DNA of 64,000 nucleotides from HdN1 sp964473645 (GCA_964473645.1 CAYYPW010000029.1:1-64000); one strand, 5' to 3'. Counted from the stretch's first letter, positions 9,272 to 18,539 are shown. Notes: generated by a model from the sequence alone, not told the origin. Made by a program: numbers and translations.

Positions 9272-10723
9272 CTACAACGTGTGTGCAATCTCACCCAGCG
9301 TTTGCATGGCTTGCTCCATCTCGCGTCCCCAGGGATAACCATAATTCAAACGGATACAATGACGAAAATCTTGTGTCGCCGAAAATATCGGTCCCGGTGC
9401 GATACTAATGCCCGCCGCCAGTGCAAGACTAAAAAAATGCAGTGAATCCAGCGCCCCAGGCAACTGCAACCAAAGGAAATAACCACCGGCAGGACGACTG
9501 ATGCGCGTGTTGGCAGGAAAATACTTCTCGATGTCCGCCCGCATGTGATTTTGTTGTGCTTCTAATTGATAGCGCAATTTTCGCAAGTGACGATCATAGT
9601 CACCAAACTGCAAGTAGTCAGCAATCGCCGCCTGCGCCGGAATCGACGCCGACAGCGTCGTCATTAATTTTAGCCGCTCAACCTGCTGCGCATATTTACC
9701 TGCCGCCACCCAGCCTACCCGGTATCCAGGTGCCAGGCTTTTCGAGAAAGAACCGCAATGCAACACCAAGCCCTGCTGATCGAAGGCTTTAGCGGGCAAG
9801 GGTTGTGTCGCGCCAAAATACAGTTCGCCGTACACATCATCCTCGATCAGCGGCACCTGATATTGCTGTAATAACGCCACCAGTGACTGCTTTTTCTCCG
9901 ACGATAATGAGGCACCCATCGGGTTCTGAAAATGTGGCATGAACCAGCACGCCTTGATGGGATAACGACTCAACGCATCCCGCAGATAATCAATCTCAAT
10001 ACCCTCGGTGGGTGACACCGGAATCTCCACCGCTCTGAGTTGCAATCGTTCCAATGCTTGCAAACAGGCATAAAACGTCGGTGATTCAATCGCCACCAGA
10101 TCCCCGGGTTTTGTCACCACCTGCAAACACAGATTGAGTGCTTCCAACGCGCCACTGGTAATCACCAGTTCCTCGATAGGGGCAGAAATTCCCGCCACGC
10201 CATAACGCAGCGCAATCTGACGGCGCAGGTGTTCATTACCCGGCGGCAGATCCACCACCAACGAGCGCAGATCCATTAAACGAGTCGTTTTGGCCAGCGA
10301 CTTGGCCAGGCGCTGCAGCGGGAACAGGGTAGGGCTAGGAAACGCCGACCCCAATGGCACCACACGCGGGTCGCGAATCGAACTCATGATCGAAAATACC
10401 AGCTCGCTGACCTCGACAGGCGTTGATGCCGGCCCCTGTTTCGCAACGGCATTTGTTGGCAGTGCCCGCGTCGGTTGGCCACAGACAAAGTAGCCTGATT
10501 TCGGACGCGATCGAATTAAACCTTGGTTTTCCAACAGGTAATACGCCTGAAACACCGTCGCCGGACTCACGCCATGCGCTTCGCTGGCCTTACGGACCGA
10601 CGGCACGCGCCGGCCGGGCGCGAGCACACCCGTGCGTATCATTTCGGCAATGTCCTGTGCCAGTTGTTCGTAACGTTTCACGAGTACCTCGTGGGTGAGA
10701 GCATTGGGTTGGGGGGAGGGCAA
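9272..10723 (-). CDS. MocR-type GntR/aminotransferase-fold transcriptional regulator
   Basis: An N-terminal GntR winged helix (AEMIRTGVLAPGRRVPSVRKASEAHGVSPATVFQAY) is joined to a type I aminotransferase-like domain that keeps the PLP lysine in CGSFSKSLAPGYRVGW and the PHFQNPMG region. Such MocR proteins use PLP or an amino-compound adduct as effector. No ATG lies just before the DNA-binding domain; the frame continues to 11044 inside the divergent cysI gene, which cannot all be coding. The TTG at 10723 gives a normal-length domain but has a poor ribosome site, so the start is uncertain. Its divergence from cysI makes autoregulation or control of that locus plausible, not shown. Confidence 0.82.
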   Translation of the reverse strand: MPSPQPNALTHEVLVKRYEQLAQDIAEMIRTGVLAPGRRVPSVRKASEAHGVSPATVFQAYYLLENQGLIRSRPKSGYFVCGQPTRALPTNAVAKQGPASTPVEVSELVFSIMSSIRDPRVVPLGSAFPSPTLFPLQRLAKSLAKTTRLMDLRSLVVDLPPGNEHLRRQIALRYGVAGISAPIEELVITSGALEALNLCLQVVTKPGDLVAIESPTFYACLQALERLQLRAVEIPVSPTEGIEIDYLRDALSRYPIKACWFMPHFQNPMGASLSSEKKQSLVALLQQYQVPLIEDDVYGELYFGATQPLPAKAFDQQGLVLHCGSFSKSLAPGYRVGWVAAGKYAQQVERLKLMTTLSASIPAQAAIADYLQFGDYDRHLRKLRYQLEAQQNHMRADIEKYFPANTRISRPAGGYFLWLQLPGALDSLHFFSLALAAGISIAPGPIFSATQDFRHCIRLNYGYPWGREMEQAMQTLGEIAHTL

Positions 10724-10843
10724 ACTGATATGGTCTTTTTTACCAAATCTGATTCTGTTATGGCCAGCGTAGCCGATCGACAATGGCAATGAAAGTCGGG
10801 GAATAGCCCTGTTTCCCACATGCCTCAGCATTCGAGGATGCTC

Positions 10844-12544
10844 ATGTATCAATACGACGATTACGACCACCAACTTTTGTGGGAACGCGTTGCCGAGTTC
10901 AACGATCAGGTGAAGCGCTACCTCGCCTGCAAACTCTCCGACGACGAGTTTCTGCCGTTGCGTTTGCAGAATGGGCTTTACCGACAGAAGCATGCCTACA
11001 TGCTGCGCGTTGCCATTCCTTATGGCACCTTGTCGTCCACACAATTGAGAGCGCTAGCCACTATTGCCCGTCGTTATGATCGTGGTTTCGGACACTTTAC
11101 CACCCGTCAGAATATTCAGTTCAACTGGATAATGCTGGAGCAAGCTCCGGAGATATTCGAGCAGTTAGCCAAGGTCGGTATGCACGCTATCCAAACCTCA
11201 GGAAACTGCGTGAGAAATATCACCACCGAACAATTTGCTGGCGTCGCCGCTGATGAAGTGGTCGATCCACGCCCTTACGCTGAAATATTGCGGCAATGGT
11301 CAACGATAAACCCGGAATTTCTGTACTTGCCACGCAAATTTAAGATCGCGATCATTGCCTCGTCGCAGGATCGGGCGGTGACGCACGTGCACGACATTGG
11401 TCTGCAGCTATACCATGCTTCATCAAATGGTGCGCTCATGGCGCGAGTGCTGGTGGGCGGGGGGCTGGGGCGAACCCCTATGCTGGGCGTTATTCTGAAT
11501 GACGCGCTGCCTTGGCAACACTTGCTGACGTATATCGAAGCTATTTTGCGCGTCTATAACCGGTTCGGGCGTCGGGATAACAAATACAAGGCGCGCATCA
11601 AAATGCTTGTGAAAACCTTGGGCATCGAAAAATTTGCTCAAGAAGTCGAAAGCGAATGGCTACACCTTAAAGACGGCCCAGACACTTTGACTCCGCAAGA
11701 GGTGGAGCGGGTGCGTACGCAGTTCGACAGGCCCGCGTATGTCCGCTACACATCAGCGTACCTCCGTTCTCAAAACGAAATCACTCGCGCATTGACCACC
11801 GACACATCACCGGATTTTACCCGTTGGCTCAAACGCAATGTCCATCCGCACAAAATGCCGGGCTATGTGTCGGTGTCGATATCAACCAAACCCGGTCCGA
11901 CGGCTGCACCGGGGGATCTCACTGCTGCTCAGATGGAGCAGGTCGCTGGCTGGGCTGAGCGCTATGGGTTTTCTGAGGTTCGTGTTACCCACGAACAAAA
12001 TCTGCTGCTTCCTGATGTGCGTGAGCCTGATCTGCACATGCTGTGGCAAGAGGCCAGCCGCGCTGGCTTGGCCACCCCCAATATCGGTTTGGTTACCGAC
12101 ATTATTGCTTGCCCCGGTGGCGATTTTTGCGCATTGGCAAATGCACGTTCTTTACCGGTGGCAAAAGCGATTCAGCAACGATTTGATGATATCGATTTCA
12201 TTCATGATCTGGGCGATCTCAGTGTGAATGTATCGGGGTGTATCAACGCCTGTGGGCATCACCATATCGGCAACATCGGCATTCTCGGTGTCGATAAAGA
12301 TGGCGAAGAGTGGTACCAGGTGACCTTGGGGGGCACGCAAGGTTTTCCGGCGCGCTTGGGCAAAGTGATGGGGCCTTCGTTTAGTGCAGCACAAATACCT
12401 GCGGTAGTTGATCGTGTGCTGCAAACCTTCTGTGAGTATCGTGTCGACAAAGAATTGTTCATCGAGACCTTTTCACGCATTGGTATGGAACCTTTTCGGC
12501 AGCGGGTTTATCAAGCGCACGTACTGGAGCAAGCGTTGTCATGA
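10844..12544 (+). CDS. cysI: Sulfite/nitrite reductase hemoprotein (CysI type)
   Basis: Siroheme/[4Fe-4S] reductase that reduces sulfite to sulfide (or nitrite to ammonia) in assimilation. The cluster cysteines are visible: CPGGDFC (C-x5-C), then SGCINACGHHHIGNIG (C-x3-C) about 40 residues later. The N-terminus MYQYDDYD and RLQNGLYRQKHAYMLRVAIPYG closely match Pseudomonas-type CysI. The start is set at 10844 because GAGG at 10834-10837 lies six bases upstream; an in-frame ATG at 10838 touches the ribosome site. The stop overlaps the next start as ATGA, so it is cotranscribed with the DUF934 gene, the arrangement known in pseudomonads. Sulfite is preferred as substrate from that context. Confidence 0.92.
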   Translation: MYQYDDYDHQLLWERVAEFNDQVKRYLACKLSDDEFLPLRLQNGLYRQKHAYMLRVAIPYGTLSSTQLRALATIARRYDRGFGHFTTRQNIQFNWIMLEQAPEIFEQLAKVGMHAIQTSGNCVRNITTEQFAGVAADEVVDPRPYAEILRQWSTINPEFLYLPRKFKIAIIASSQDRAVTHVHDIGLQLYHASSNGALMARVLVGGGLGRTPMLGVILNDALPWQHLLTYIEAILRVYNRFGRRDNKYKARIKMLVKTLGIEKFAQEVESEWLHLKDGPDTLTPQEVERVRTQFDRPAYVRYTSAYLRSQNEITRALTTDTSPDFTRWLKRNVHPHKMPGYVSVSISTKPGPTAAPGDLTAAQMEQVAGWAERYGFSEVRVTHEQNLLLPDVREPDLHMLWQEASRAGLATPNIGLVTDIIACPGGDFCALANARSLPVAKAIQQRFDDIDFIHDLGDLSVNVSGCINACGHHHIGNIGILGVDKDGEEWYQVTLGGTQGFPARLGKVMGPSFSAAQIPAVVDRVLQTFCEYRVDKELFIETFSRIGMEPFRQRVYQAHVLEQALS

Positions 12545-13074
12545 AGCAGATTATAAAACTGCAAGATAAGGTGCCGGTGCTACTCGCTGATCGATGGCAG
12601 TTGATTCGTGACATGCAGCAATTGCCGTCGATCAGTGTGAGTAGCACCTGTGTGGGGCACAAGCCTTTGATTCTGCCTTTTGCTGCCTGGTGCGTTGCAC
12701 ATCCAAACCTGCATGCAACCGGCTTACACAACAACATTGCACCGTGGCTCGTTCCCGCTGATTTCGAGCCAGCGTCATTGCCTGGCATCCTCCAGACGGC
12801 ACCCATGATCGCTATCGATTTTGCCGATTTTCGCGATGGTCGTGCCTATAGCATTGCCCGCTTGTTGCGCTCCCGTTATGGCTATGTTGGTGAATTGAGA
12901 GCCATCGGCGATGTGATGCGTGATCAACTAAAACACATGCAACGCTGTGGCTTCGATGCGTTCGAGGTGAGAGAAGACAAGGATATTCACGATGCCATGA
13001 AAGGCTTGCAAGGTTACACCGTTCACTATCAAACCTCAGCGATTGAATCGCTGCCACTGTTTCGACGTCGTTAA
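12541..13074 (+). CDS. DUF934 family protein, CysI partner
   Basis: A 177-residue soluble protein with the family core IAIDFADFRDGRAYSIARLLRSRYGYVGELRAIGDVMRDQL split over residues 95-140. DUF934 proteins sit directly behind cysI in many proteobacteria and are thought to assist sulfite reduction; no biochemical activity is established. Here it overlaps cysI by 4 bp (ATGA), implying translational coupling. The next gene, ccoG, starts 21 bp later and may be on the same transcript. Confidence 0.8.
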   Translation: MKQIIKLQDKVPVLLADRWQLIRDMQQLPSISVSSTCVGHKPLILPFAAWCVAHPNLHATGLHNNIAPWLVPADFEPASLPGILQTAPMIAIDFADFRDGRAYSIARLLRSRYGYVGELRAIGDVMRDQLKHMQRCGFDAFEVREDKDIHDAMKGLQGYTVHYQTSAIESLPLFRRR

Positions 13075-13095
13075 CTATTTGTAGGGAGCGAGCCA

Positions 13096-14493
13096 ATGAG
13101 CAACAGAATTCCGCTTCAAAATCTGCCTGCACAGATTTACAAGCCTGACAGCAACCCGTTTGGAAAAATATACACCCGTAGCTTTACCGGTCTTTACCGC
13201 AATTATCGTCGCTTGGGTGCAGCGTTATTATTCCTCCTCTATTTCGGCACCGTCTGGCTGCAATGGAACGGCCGCCAAGCCGTCCTATGGGATCTTGAAA
13301 GCAGTAAATTTCATGTCTTTGGCTATACCTATTGGCCCGAGGATTTCACGCTGCTGGCCATTTTACTTATCATCGCCGCCACCGGGCTCTTCTTTGTCAC
13401 GGTGATCGCTGGGCGCGTTTGGTGCGGCTATGCCTGCCCGCAAAGTGTTTGGACATGGGTATTCCTCTGGGCTGAAAAAATCACTGAGGGTGATCGTAAT
13501 GCCCGCATAAAACTCGATGAAGCAGCATTAAGCCCAAATAAAATTAACAAGCGCGTGCAGAAGCATGCGTTATGGCTATTGATCAGTGCCGCCACTGCAC
13601 TGACGTTTGTCGGCTATTTTACACCGATTCGCGCGTTGATTCATGACATCAGCACCGTGAACGCAGATGTCATTTCTCTATTCTGGGTTGCCTTTTTTAC
13701 CGCAGCAACGTATATCAATGCCGGCTGGTTACGAGAACGAGTTTGCATGCACGCTTGTCCGTATGCACGTTTTCAAAGCGCCATGTTTGATTCCCACACC
13801 CGTGTTATTGCATACGATGCTCAGCGAGGTGACCCGCGTGGTTCTCGCAAAAAAGACACTGATGCCAAAGTGCAAGGCTTGGGAGATTGTATCGATTGCC
13901 AACTTTGTGTGCAGGTGTGCCCCACAGGCATCGATATTCGCAATGGACTACAAATGGAATGCATCGGTTGCGCCGCTTGCATTGATGCCTGCGACAACGT
14001 CATGGATAAAATGCATTACCCAAAGGGCCTCATTCGCTATGCCAGCGAACAAATATTACAAGGAAAGCCCTCCCCAATACTGCGTCCACGATTGTTAGCA
14101 TATGCTGCCGTATTGATGCTGTTCAGCGCCGGGTTCGGCTGGATGCTGGTGGAACGCCCACTTGTGTCACTGAGCGTAGTGAAAGATCGCACGCTCTACC
14201 AACAAGACACTGCCGGAAACATCATCAACAAATACCAATTGAAAATTCTCAACAAAGATACCCAAGCACGCACGTTCTCACTGCAACTAGTGGATTCCAT
14301 CGGGCTGCAAATGACGGGATCTCAATACGTTCACATCCCTGCAGAAACCACGGCAACGGTGCCCCTCACCTTGAGCGTTGGCTCCGAAAAACCCTTGAGC
14401 AAAATGCACGACATCATCTTTCTGGTGACAGCGCAAGATATCAGTGAGATTCAGTCCAAACAGCCCAGCAAATTTTTCGCACCAGGCATATGA
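13096..14493 (+). CDS. ccoG: Cytochrome cbb3 oxidase accessory protein CcoG (RdxA/FixG)
   Basis: Polyferredoxin-like membrane protein with several transmembrane helices, a GRVWCGYACPQSVWTW loop, and two cysteine clusters for [4Fe-4S] centres (CIDCQLCVQVCP and CIGCAACIDACD), followed by the C-terminal immunoglobulin-like periplasmic domain. CcoG is a copper reductase needed for cbb3 oxidase maturation. Length (465) is normal. GGGAG precedes the ATG. In most relatives ccoG follows ccoNOPQ; here it is behind cysI-DUF934 with no oxidase genes in view, while SCO and PCuAC copper proteins are at 54.4-55.5 kb. Confidence 0.93.
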   Translation: MSNRIPLQNLPAQIYKPDSNPFGKIYTRSFTGLYRNYRRLGAALLFLLYFGTVWLQWNGRQAVLWDLESSKFHVFGYTYWPEDFTLLAILLIIAATGLFFVTVIAGRVWCGYACPQSVWTWVFLWAEKITEGDRNARIKLDEAALSPNKINKRVQKHALWLLISAATALTFVGYFTPIRALIHDISTVNADVISLFWVAFFTAATYINAGWLRERVCMHACPYARFQSAMFDSHTRVIAYDAQRGDPRGSRKKDTDAKVQGLGDCIDCQLCVQVCPTGIDIRNGLQMECIGCAACIDACDNVMDKMHYPKGLIRYASEQILQGKPSPILRPRLLAYAAVLMLFSAGFGWMLVERPLVSLSVVKDRTLYQQDTAGNIINKYQLKILNKDTQARTFSLQLVDSIGLQMTGSQYVHIPAETTATVPLTLSVGSEKPLSKMHDIIFLVTAQDISEIQSKQPSKFFAPGI

Positions 14494-14614
14494 ATTTTCG
14501 CTTATCCCAAGCAGCACACACGCAGTTTTCTGACGGTCGTGTTGGTAACGCGCTGAAGAAAAGGGTTGAAACGCCGACGGCTATCCACAGTGCAATACGA
14601 TATCTTTTTGTGCG

Positions 14615-15178
14615 TTAATGCAGCCCTGATCCGGCTCTCAAAAGAGGATTGTCGTCCTCAAAAAAGATCGAATAGTTTTTCAGCGCGTCCATCACCTTGG
14701 CGGCACCTTGTTCGCGAGACAGCGATTCATGCTTTCCCGCCATTGCGTCCGCACCGAGCAACAGCTCAGCGATAACAAGATGTAGCTGAGCATCAGTATC
14801 GGGAGGTAGCTTGCACTGGCTGACCATATTAGCCACTTCCTGTTGAGTGGTAGCCGCGAGAGCGTCATAAATTGTGTCGCTCAGAGTGCCATGGTGAATC
14901 TTCTCCAGCGCAGCCGACATCGTCTGATAAATATTCGCCATAGCGGCACGCAATGGCGCATCCGTTACCCATTTGTTTCCCGCATTTAGTTTTAACGCGG
15001 CAACACCTTGTGGCTCATGATGGCTGTGTTTAACACCGAGCGGGTGTTTATCATGCGCGTGCTTCTCATGCGTCTGCTTATCATGGGTGTCAGAAATCAC
15101 CGCTTCTGCAATTGCGCCCTGCCCAAAACCCCAAATCGTCACTATGGCAAATGCCACCACCCATTTTTTCCGCGTCAT
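14615..15178 (-). CDS. Exported His-rich small protein (DnrO-like)
   Basis: Signal peptide (KKWVVAFAIVTIWGFGQGAIA), then a His/Lys/Asp-rich segment with about ten histidines in 40 residues (residues ~30-58), then a helical domain with LNAGNKWVTDAPLRAAM, MSAALEKIHHG and CKLPPDTDAQLHLVIAELL. The C-terminal domain resembles proteins labelled DnrO in proteobacterial genomes; I know no confirmed function. The histidine cluster suggests metal binding in the periplasm. AGGAAG precedes the ATG. It is convergent with ccoG, which may be incidental. Confidence 0.7.
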   Translation of the reverse strand: MTRKKWVVAFAIVTIWGFGQGAIAEAVISDTHDKQTHEKHAHDKHPLGVKHSHHEPQGVAALKLNAGNKWVTDAPLRAAMANIYQTMSAALEKIHHGTLSDTIYDALAATTQQEVANMVSQCKLPPDTDAQLHLVIAELLLGADAMAGKHESLSREQGAAKVMDALKNYSIFFEDDNPLLRAGSGLH

Positions 15179-15282
15179 GAATTCTTCCTATTTGGATCAC
15201 ATGGTGATGATGAGTATGACGCAGGCTTACGCATTCGTGCGCCACATACGTCTTAATCGGTATAAACGCCAGATAAAAAGTA

Positions 15283-16761
15283 TTAGCGTTCCAACGCTTC
15301 TTCCAGACTTTCCGCCAAGGTCTTCAATACTTCAATCCGCCCATGACGCTTACAGTTAGTGGCAATCAAATGCCAGGGCGCATATTCCGTGCTGGTGTAT
15401 TTGATCATCTCATTGGCAGCCAGTTCATAGTCATCACGACGCGAACGATTACGATAATCCTCCGGTCCGATCTTAAAACGCTTGTGCGGTGTCGTTTCGC
15501 GCTCCTTGAACCGACGCAACTGCTCATCCGCATCAATGTGCAACCAGAATTTATTCAGCACCATCCCGTGCGTTTTCATCTGCTCTTCAAAATCATTGAT
15601 TTCATAATAAGCACGCTGCCATTCCGCCGTGCGAGCAAATCCCTCCACGCGCTCCACCAATACCCGCCCATACCAACTGCGATCAAAAATCACCGTATTT
15701 CCCTGGAGGGGCAGATGCTTCCAAAATCGCCACAAATAATGCCGTGCCAACGCCTCATCTGATGGCGCACTGATCGGCACTACCCGATAAAACCCCGCAT
15801 CCATCGTCGCCGTAATCCGCCGAATTGCACCTCCTTTTCCCGCAGCATCCCAGCCTTCAAACACCATCACATTCGACAAACCACGTTTTTGCGCCGCCAT
15901 AAACAACCGCGCACATTTGCTCTGCCACTTGTCCAGTTTGCGTTCGTAATCAACCACCGACAACGAGGAAGACAAATCCACCTTATCCAAAATTGTTTGT
16001 GGATTCGCTTGCCGAGCAGCCTTAATCATACTGCGGCGATCTTTTGCCCCCAACGCCTCCATCCGCGCTGAAATGGCCTCCAACAAAATTTCCCCCACCT
16101 TCAGGTTGCGATAATTATCATCTGTGCTCTCAATAATATGCCACGGCGCCTCCGCCGTATTCGTCAATCGCAACACCTTCTCTGTCAGCGTTCCCAATGA
16201 CTTGTACTTCTTTAAAATACGTTCATCCGTCTGATTCACCCGCCAAAACTTTTCCGGATTCTTCGCGTGCTTCTTCAAACGCGCCTTGAGTTCATCCTTA
16301 GGCAAATGCAACCAGCACTTCACGATCAACGCGCCGTCCTGCACCAACGCTTTCTCAAACCGATTAATAAAATACACACGCTGATCCATGCGATCGCTAT
16401 CAATAACGCGATCCATGCGTTGCGCAATACTGAACGTCGCCCAATCCCTCAAGTAAATCCCAATGCGTCCCTTGGGTGGCAGGTCCCGCCAATAACGCCA
16501 GAAGAAGGGGCGAGCCATTTCCTCCTCGGTTGGCGCCCCATAGGCATTGGCTTCCAAAAACCGAGGGTCCATCCATTCATGCAACACATTGATCGTCTCA
16601 TGCCTTCCAGACCGATCATCCCCCGCAATCACCAGTATCACCGAAAAATCAGCCTTCATCAGCTGATACTGCAGATCCAGCAGTTGCCCACGCAATTTCT
16701 TGACGCGCTTCAGGTAATCCTTGTCACTGACTTTCAGCCCCAATTCCGCTGCTTCAAACAT
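15283..16761 (-). CDS. pap: Polyphosphate:AMP phosphotransferase (tandem PPK2 domains)
   Basis: Two PPK2 domains in tandem. The N-terminal one has a degenerate P-loop (VIAGDDRSGRHE, residues ~43-54); the C-terminal one has the intact P-loop FEGWDAAGKGGAIRR and the lid DRSWYGRVLVERVEGF. This is the class II PPK2 architecture of Pseudomonas-type PAP, which phosphorylates AMP to ADP with polyphosphate. The start at 16761 is chosen because AGGAG lies eight bases upstream and MFEAAELG is the family N-terminus; the frame is open to 16788. The upstream region contains two long hairpin repeats. Confidence 0.92.
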   Translation of the reverse strand: MFEAAELGLKVSDKDYLKRVKKLRGQLLDLQYQLMKADFSVILVIAGDDRSGRHETINVLHEWMDPRFLEANAYGAPTEEEMARPFFWRYWRDLPPKGRIGIYLRDWATFSIAQRMDRVIDSDRMDQRVYFINRFEKALVQDGALIVKCWLHLPKDELKARLKKHAKNPEKFWRVNQTDERILKKYKSLGTLTEKVLRLTNTAEAPWHIIESTDDNYRNLKVGEILLEAISARMEALGAKDRRSMIKAARQANPQTILDKVDLSSSLSVVDYERKLDKWQSKCARLFMAAQKRGLSNVMVFEGWDAAGKGGAIRRITATMDAGFYRVVPISAPSDEALARHYLWRFWKHLPLQGNTVIFDRSWYGRVLVERVEGFARTAEWQRAYYEINDFEEQMKTHGMVLNKFWLHIDADEQLRRFKERETTPHKRFKIGPEDYRNRSRRDDYELAANEMIKYTSTEYAPWHLIATNCKRHGRIEVLKTLAESLEEALER

Positions 16762-16892
16762 ATGCTGCACTCCTTTGTCATTCGCCAATCACTTAAACGT
16801 ATCGCGAATGGCGCAGGATGCAAATGATGGCGATCATAGTGAGTGAATCCACTACAAACAAAAGAATAGTGTGATGAGTGTTCTTTGATAAA

Positions 16893-17010
16893 GCCTTGGC
16901 GGAACTTGGTTGCTGGAAACGGGCTAGGCGCCCCCCCGTAAATACGTCCCTGTAGGCTCGACGCCGGCATCCCTGCCGGCGACGTTCCATCAACCAAGTT
17001 CCGCCAAGGC
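16893..17010 (-). repeat. Long-hairpin intergenic repeat, copy 1
   Basis: Outer arms 16893-16918 and 16985-17010 are inverted repeats matching at 25 of 26 positions. Between them is an inner 8-bp hairpin (CGCCGGCA-TCCC-TGCCGGCG, about 16962-16981) and a G/C-rich tract. On the minus strand the core nearly matches copy 2, so the copies are in opposite orientation. Intergenic, upstream of the phosphotransferase gene. Could form an RNA hairpin or DNA cruciform. Confidence 0.9.
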
Positions 17011-17174
17011 TCCCAGGACATTCAGTGGTATTTTTCTTTGACTATATGAAGTTAGCGTGCTGCTGAAAGATTCGCGGCCGGCTGAAAACTAGGTGTAATG
17101 GTAGGGTTTATAGCCGAGGAGACTATAATTTGAGCGCGCTGTGGGTTACACATGAATTACCACAGGGAGTCAGG

Positions 17175-17296
17175 GGCCTATTGTGGGAGGTTGGTTCTGG
17201 AACGTCGCCGGCAGGGATGCCGGCGTCGAGCCTACAGGGAAGTATTGGCGGGGGGGCGCCTAGCCCGTTTCCAGAACCAACCTCCCACGATAGGCC
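17175..17296 (+). repeat. Long-hairpin intergenic repeat, copy 2
   Basis: Outer arms 17175-17202 and 17269-17296 match at 27 of 28 positions, the exception being able to pair as T-G. The core has the inner hairpin CGCCGGCA-GGGA-TGCCGGCG, the motif GTCGAGCCTACAGGGA and a run of seven G. The outer arms differ in sequence from copy 1. Between the copies (17011-17174) I see only a TATAAT-like hexamer near 17125 and no gene. The gap between genes is 16762-17321. Confidence 0.9.
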
Positions 17297-17321
17297 TTTG
17301 GAAGGAGTTGCAGATCTATTT

Positions 17322-17636
17322 CTACCGCGTCTGAAATCGCAACAAATTCGACAATTTGGGATTCGGCTTCTTCGCCGGCCGATACAACAGCGCCATCTTC
17401 CCGATCATCTGCACCACCGAAGCCCCACTCGCCTCGCATAACGCATCAACCACCAGCTGCTTATCCTCACGCTCCAGCACATTGATCTTCACCTTGATCA
17501 ACTCATGATCCTCAAGCGCACGATCCAGCTCCATCACATGCGTTTCGCCAAAACCTTTATCGGTAATGATAAGAACAGGTTTCAGGTGATGCCCGATCCT
17601 GCGAAAATACTTCTTTTGTTCCTGATCTAAATGCAT
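17322..17636 (-). CDS. yhbY: Ribosome assembly RNA-binding protein YhbY (CRM domain)
   Basis: A single CRS1-YhbY (CRM) RNA-binding domain: HLKPVLIITDKGFGETHVMELDRALEDHELIKVKI is split over residues 15-50, and the GxxG-like loop appears as QMIGKMALLYR. YhbY binds pre-50S particles. The start MHLDQEQKKYFRRIG at 17636 matches the family N-terminus; the frame runs open to 17684. Divergent from rlmE and ftsH, the conserved gammaproteobacterial order. Confidence 0.92.
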   Translation of the reverse strand: MHLDQEQKKYFRRIGHHLKPVLIITDKGFGETHVMELDRALEDHELIKVKINVLEREDKQLVVDALCEASGASVVQMIGKMALLYRPAKKPNPKLSNLLRFQTR

Positions 17637-17685
17637 GGCCAACCAACCGTCCGCTATAACGCCGCTATAAGGTATAAAGAGCAAA

Positions 17686-17705
17686 TTATGAATAGCAATT
17701 CATAA
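17686..17705. promoter_or_regulatory. Palindrome in the yhbY/rlmE divergent region
   Basis: TTATGAAT at 17686-17693 and ATTCATAA at 17698-17705 form a perfect 8-bp inverted repeat around AGCA. On the minus strand a weak promoter overlaps it (TTGCTA, 16 bp, TATACC) pointing to yhbY. It may be an operator or simply AT-rich promoter DNA. Confidence 0.3.
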
Positions 17706-17771
17706 AAGGCAATCGACCATTGTAACCAGATCAGCTGCAACCGACATCAAAAATCCGCCGGAGGTTCACCC

Positions 17772-18392
17772 ATGTCCCGTTCTAAAAGCAGCTCGCGCTG
17801 GCTGCGAGAACACTTCGACGACCCCTACGTCAAAAAGGCCCAACAGGAAGGCTACCGCTCCCGTGCTGCCTACAAGCTCATCGAAATACAAGAAAAAGAC
17901 CGCATTCTCCGCCCTGGCATGACCGTCCTCGACCTCGGCGCCGCCCCCGGTGGCTGGAGCCAAATCGCCGCCGATTACGTCGGCGATCACGGCATCGTCA
18001 TCGCCTCCGACATCCTCCCCATGGACTCCCTCCCAGGCGTCACTTTCATAGAAGGCGACTTCCGAGAAGAGGCCGTGTTCACACAACTGCTTGAAATCAT
18101 AGGCGATCAAGGCGTAGACCTTGTAATCTCCGACATGGCCCCCAACATGAGTGGAACAAGGGCTGTCGATCAGCCGCGTGCCATGTTTCTCGTCGAACTG
18201 GCACTCGACATGGCAACCCGCGTACTAAGACCTGGCGGTGATTTCCTGGTAAAGGTCTTTCAGGGAGAGGGCTTCGATGCACTCCGCAAGACCACCCAGC
18301 AACACTTCCACAAGTTGCAGACACGCAAGCCCGATGCATCACGCGCACGCTCGCACGAGACCTATTGGCTCGCACGTGACTTCAAAGGGTGA
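17772..18392 (+). CDS. rlmE: 23S rRNA 2'-O-methyltransferase RlmE (FtsJ/RrmJ)
   Basis: SAM-dependent methyltransferase that 2'-O-methylates U2552 of 23S rRNA in the 50S subunit. The N-terminus has YVKKAQQEGYRSRAAYKL with the catalytic lysine, then the SAM loop VLDLGAAPGGWSQ, the catalytic aspartate in LVISDMAPNMSG, the lysine in FLVKVFQGEG and the glutamate in SHETYWLAR, giving the full K-D-K-E set. At 206 residues the length is normal. GGAGG precedes the ATG. ftsH follows after ~200 bp, as in E. coli. Confidence 0.97.
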   Translation: MSRSKSSSRWLREHFDDPYVKKAQQEGYRSRAAYKLIEIQEKDRILRPGMTVLDLGAAPGGWSQIAADYVGDHGIVIASDILPMDSLPGVTFIEGDFREEAVFTQLLEIIGDQGVDLVISDMAPNMSGTRAVDQPRAMFLVELALDMATRVLRPGGDFLVKVFQGEGFDALRKTTQQHFHKLQTRKPDASRARSHETYWLARDFKG

Positions 18393-18539
18393 AACAAAGG
18401 AAAGGGTAAAACAATGGGTGAGCCCCCCGCAGGTTGTGTGGAAATGCTGCTGAAAAAGTGCCATTTCCTCCAAAAAGCCTGCGCTAAAGTAGCCGCTTCC
18501 TCGCTTTATATAGTAAGGTTAGAAGTGGCATCATCGAAT

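Noticed and set aside
10724..11044. Long N-terminal extension of the MocR frame
   Set aside because: It lies inside cysI on the other strand and has no similarity to the family; the extension is a shadow.
16793..17334. Small open frames across the two hairpin repeats
   Set aside because: They translate the repeat arms and core, lack ribosome sites and change frame between copies; the DNA is better explained as structured repeat.
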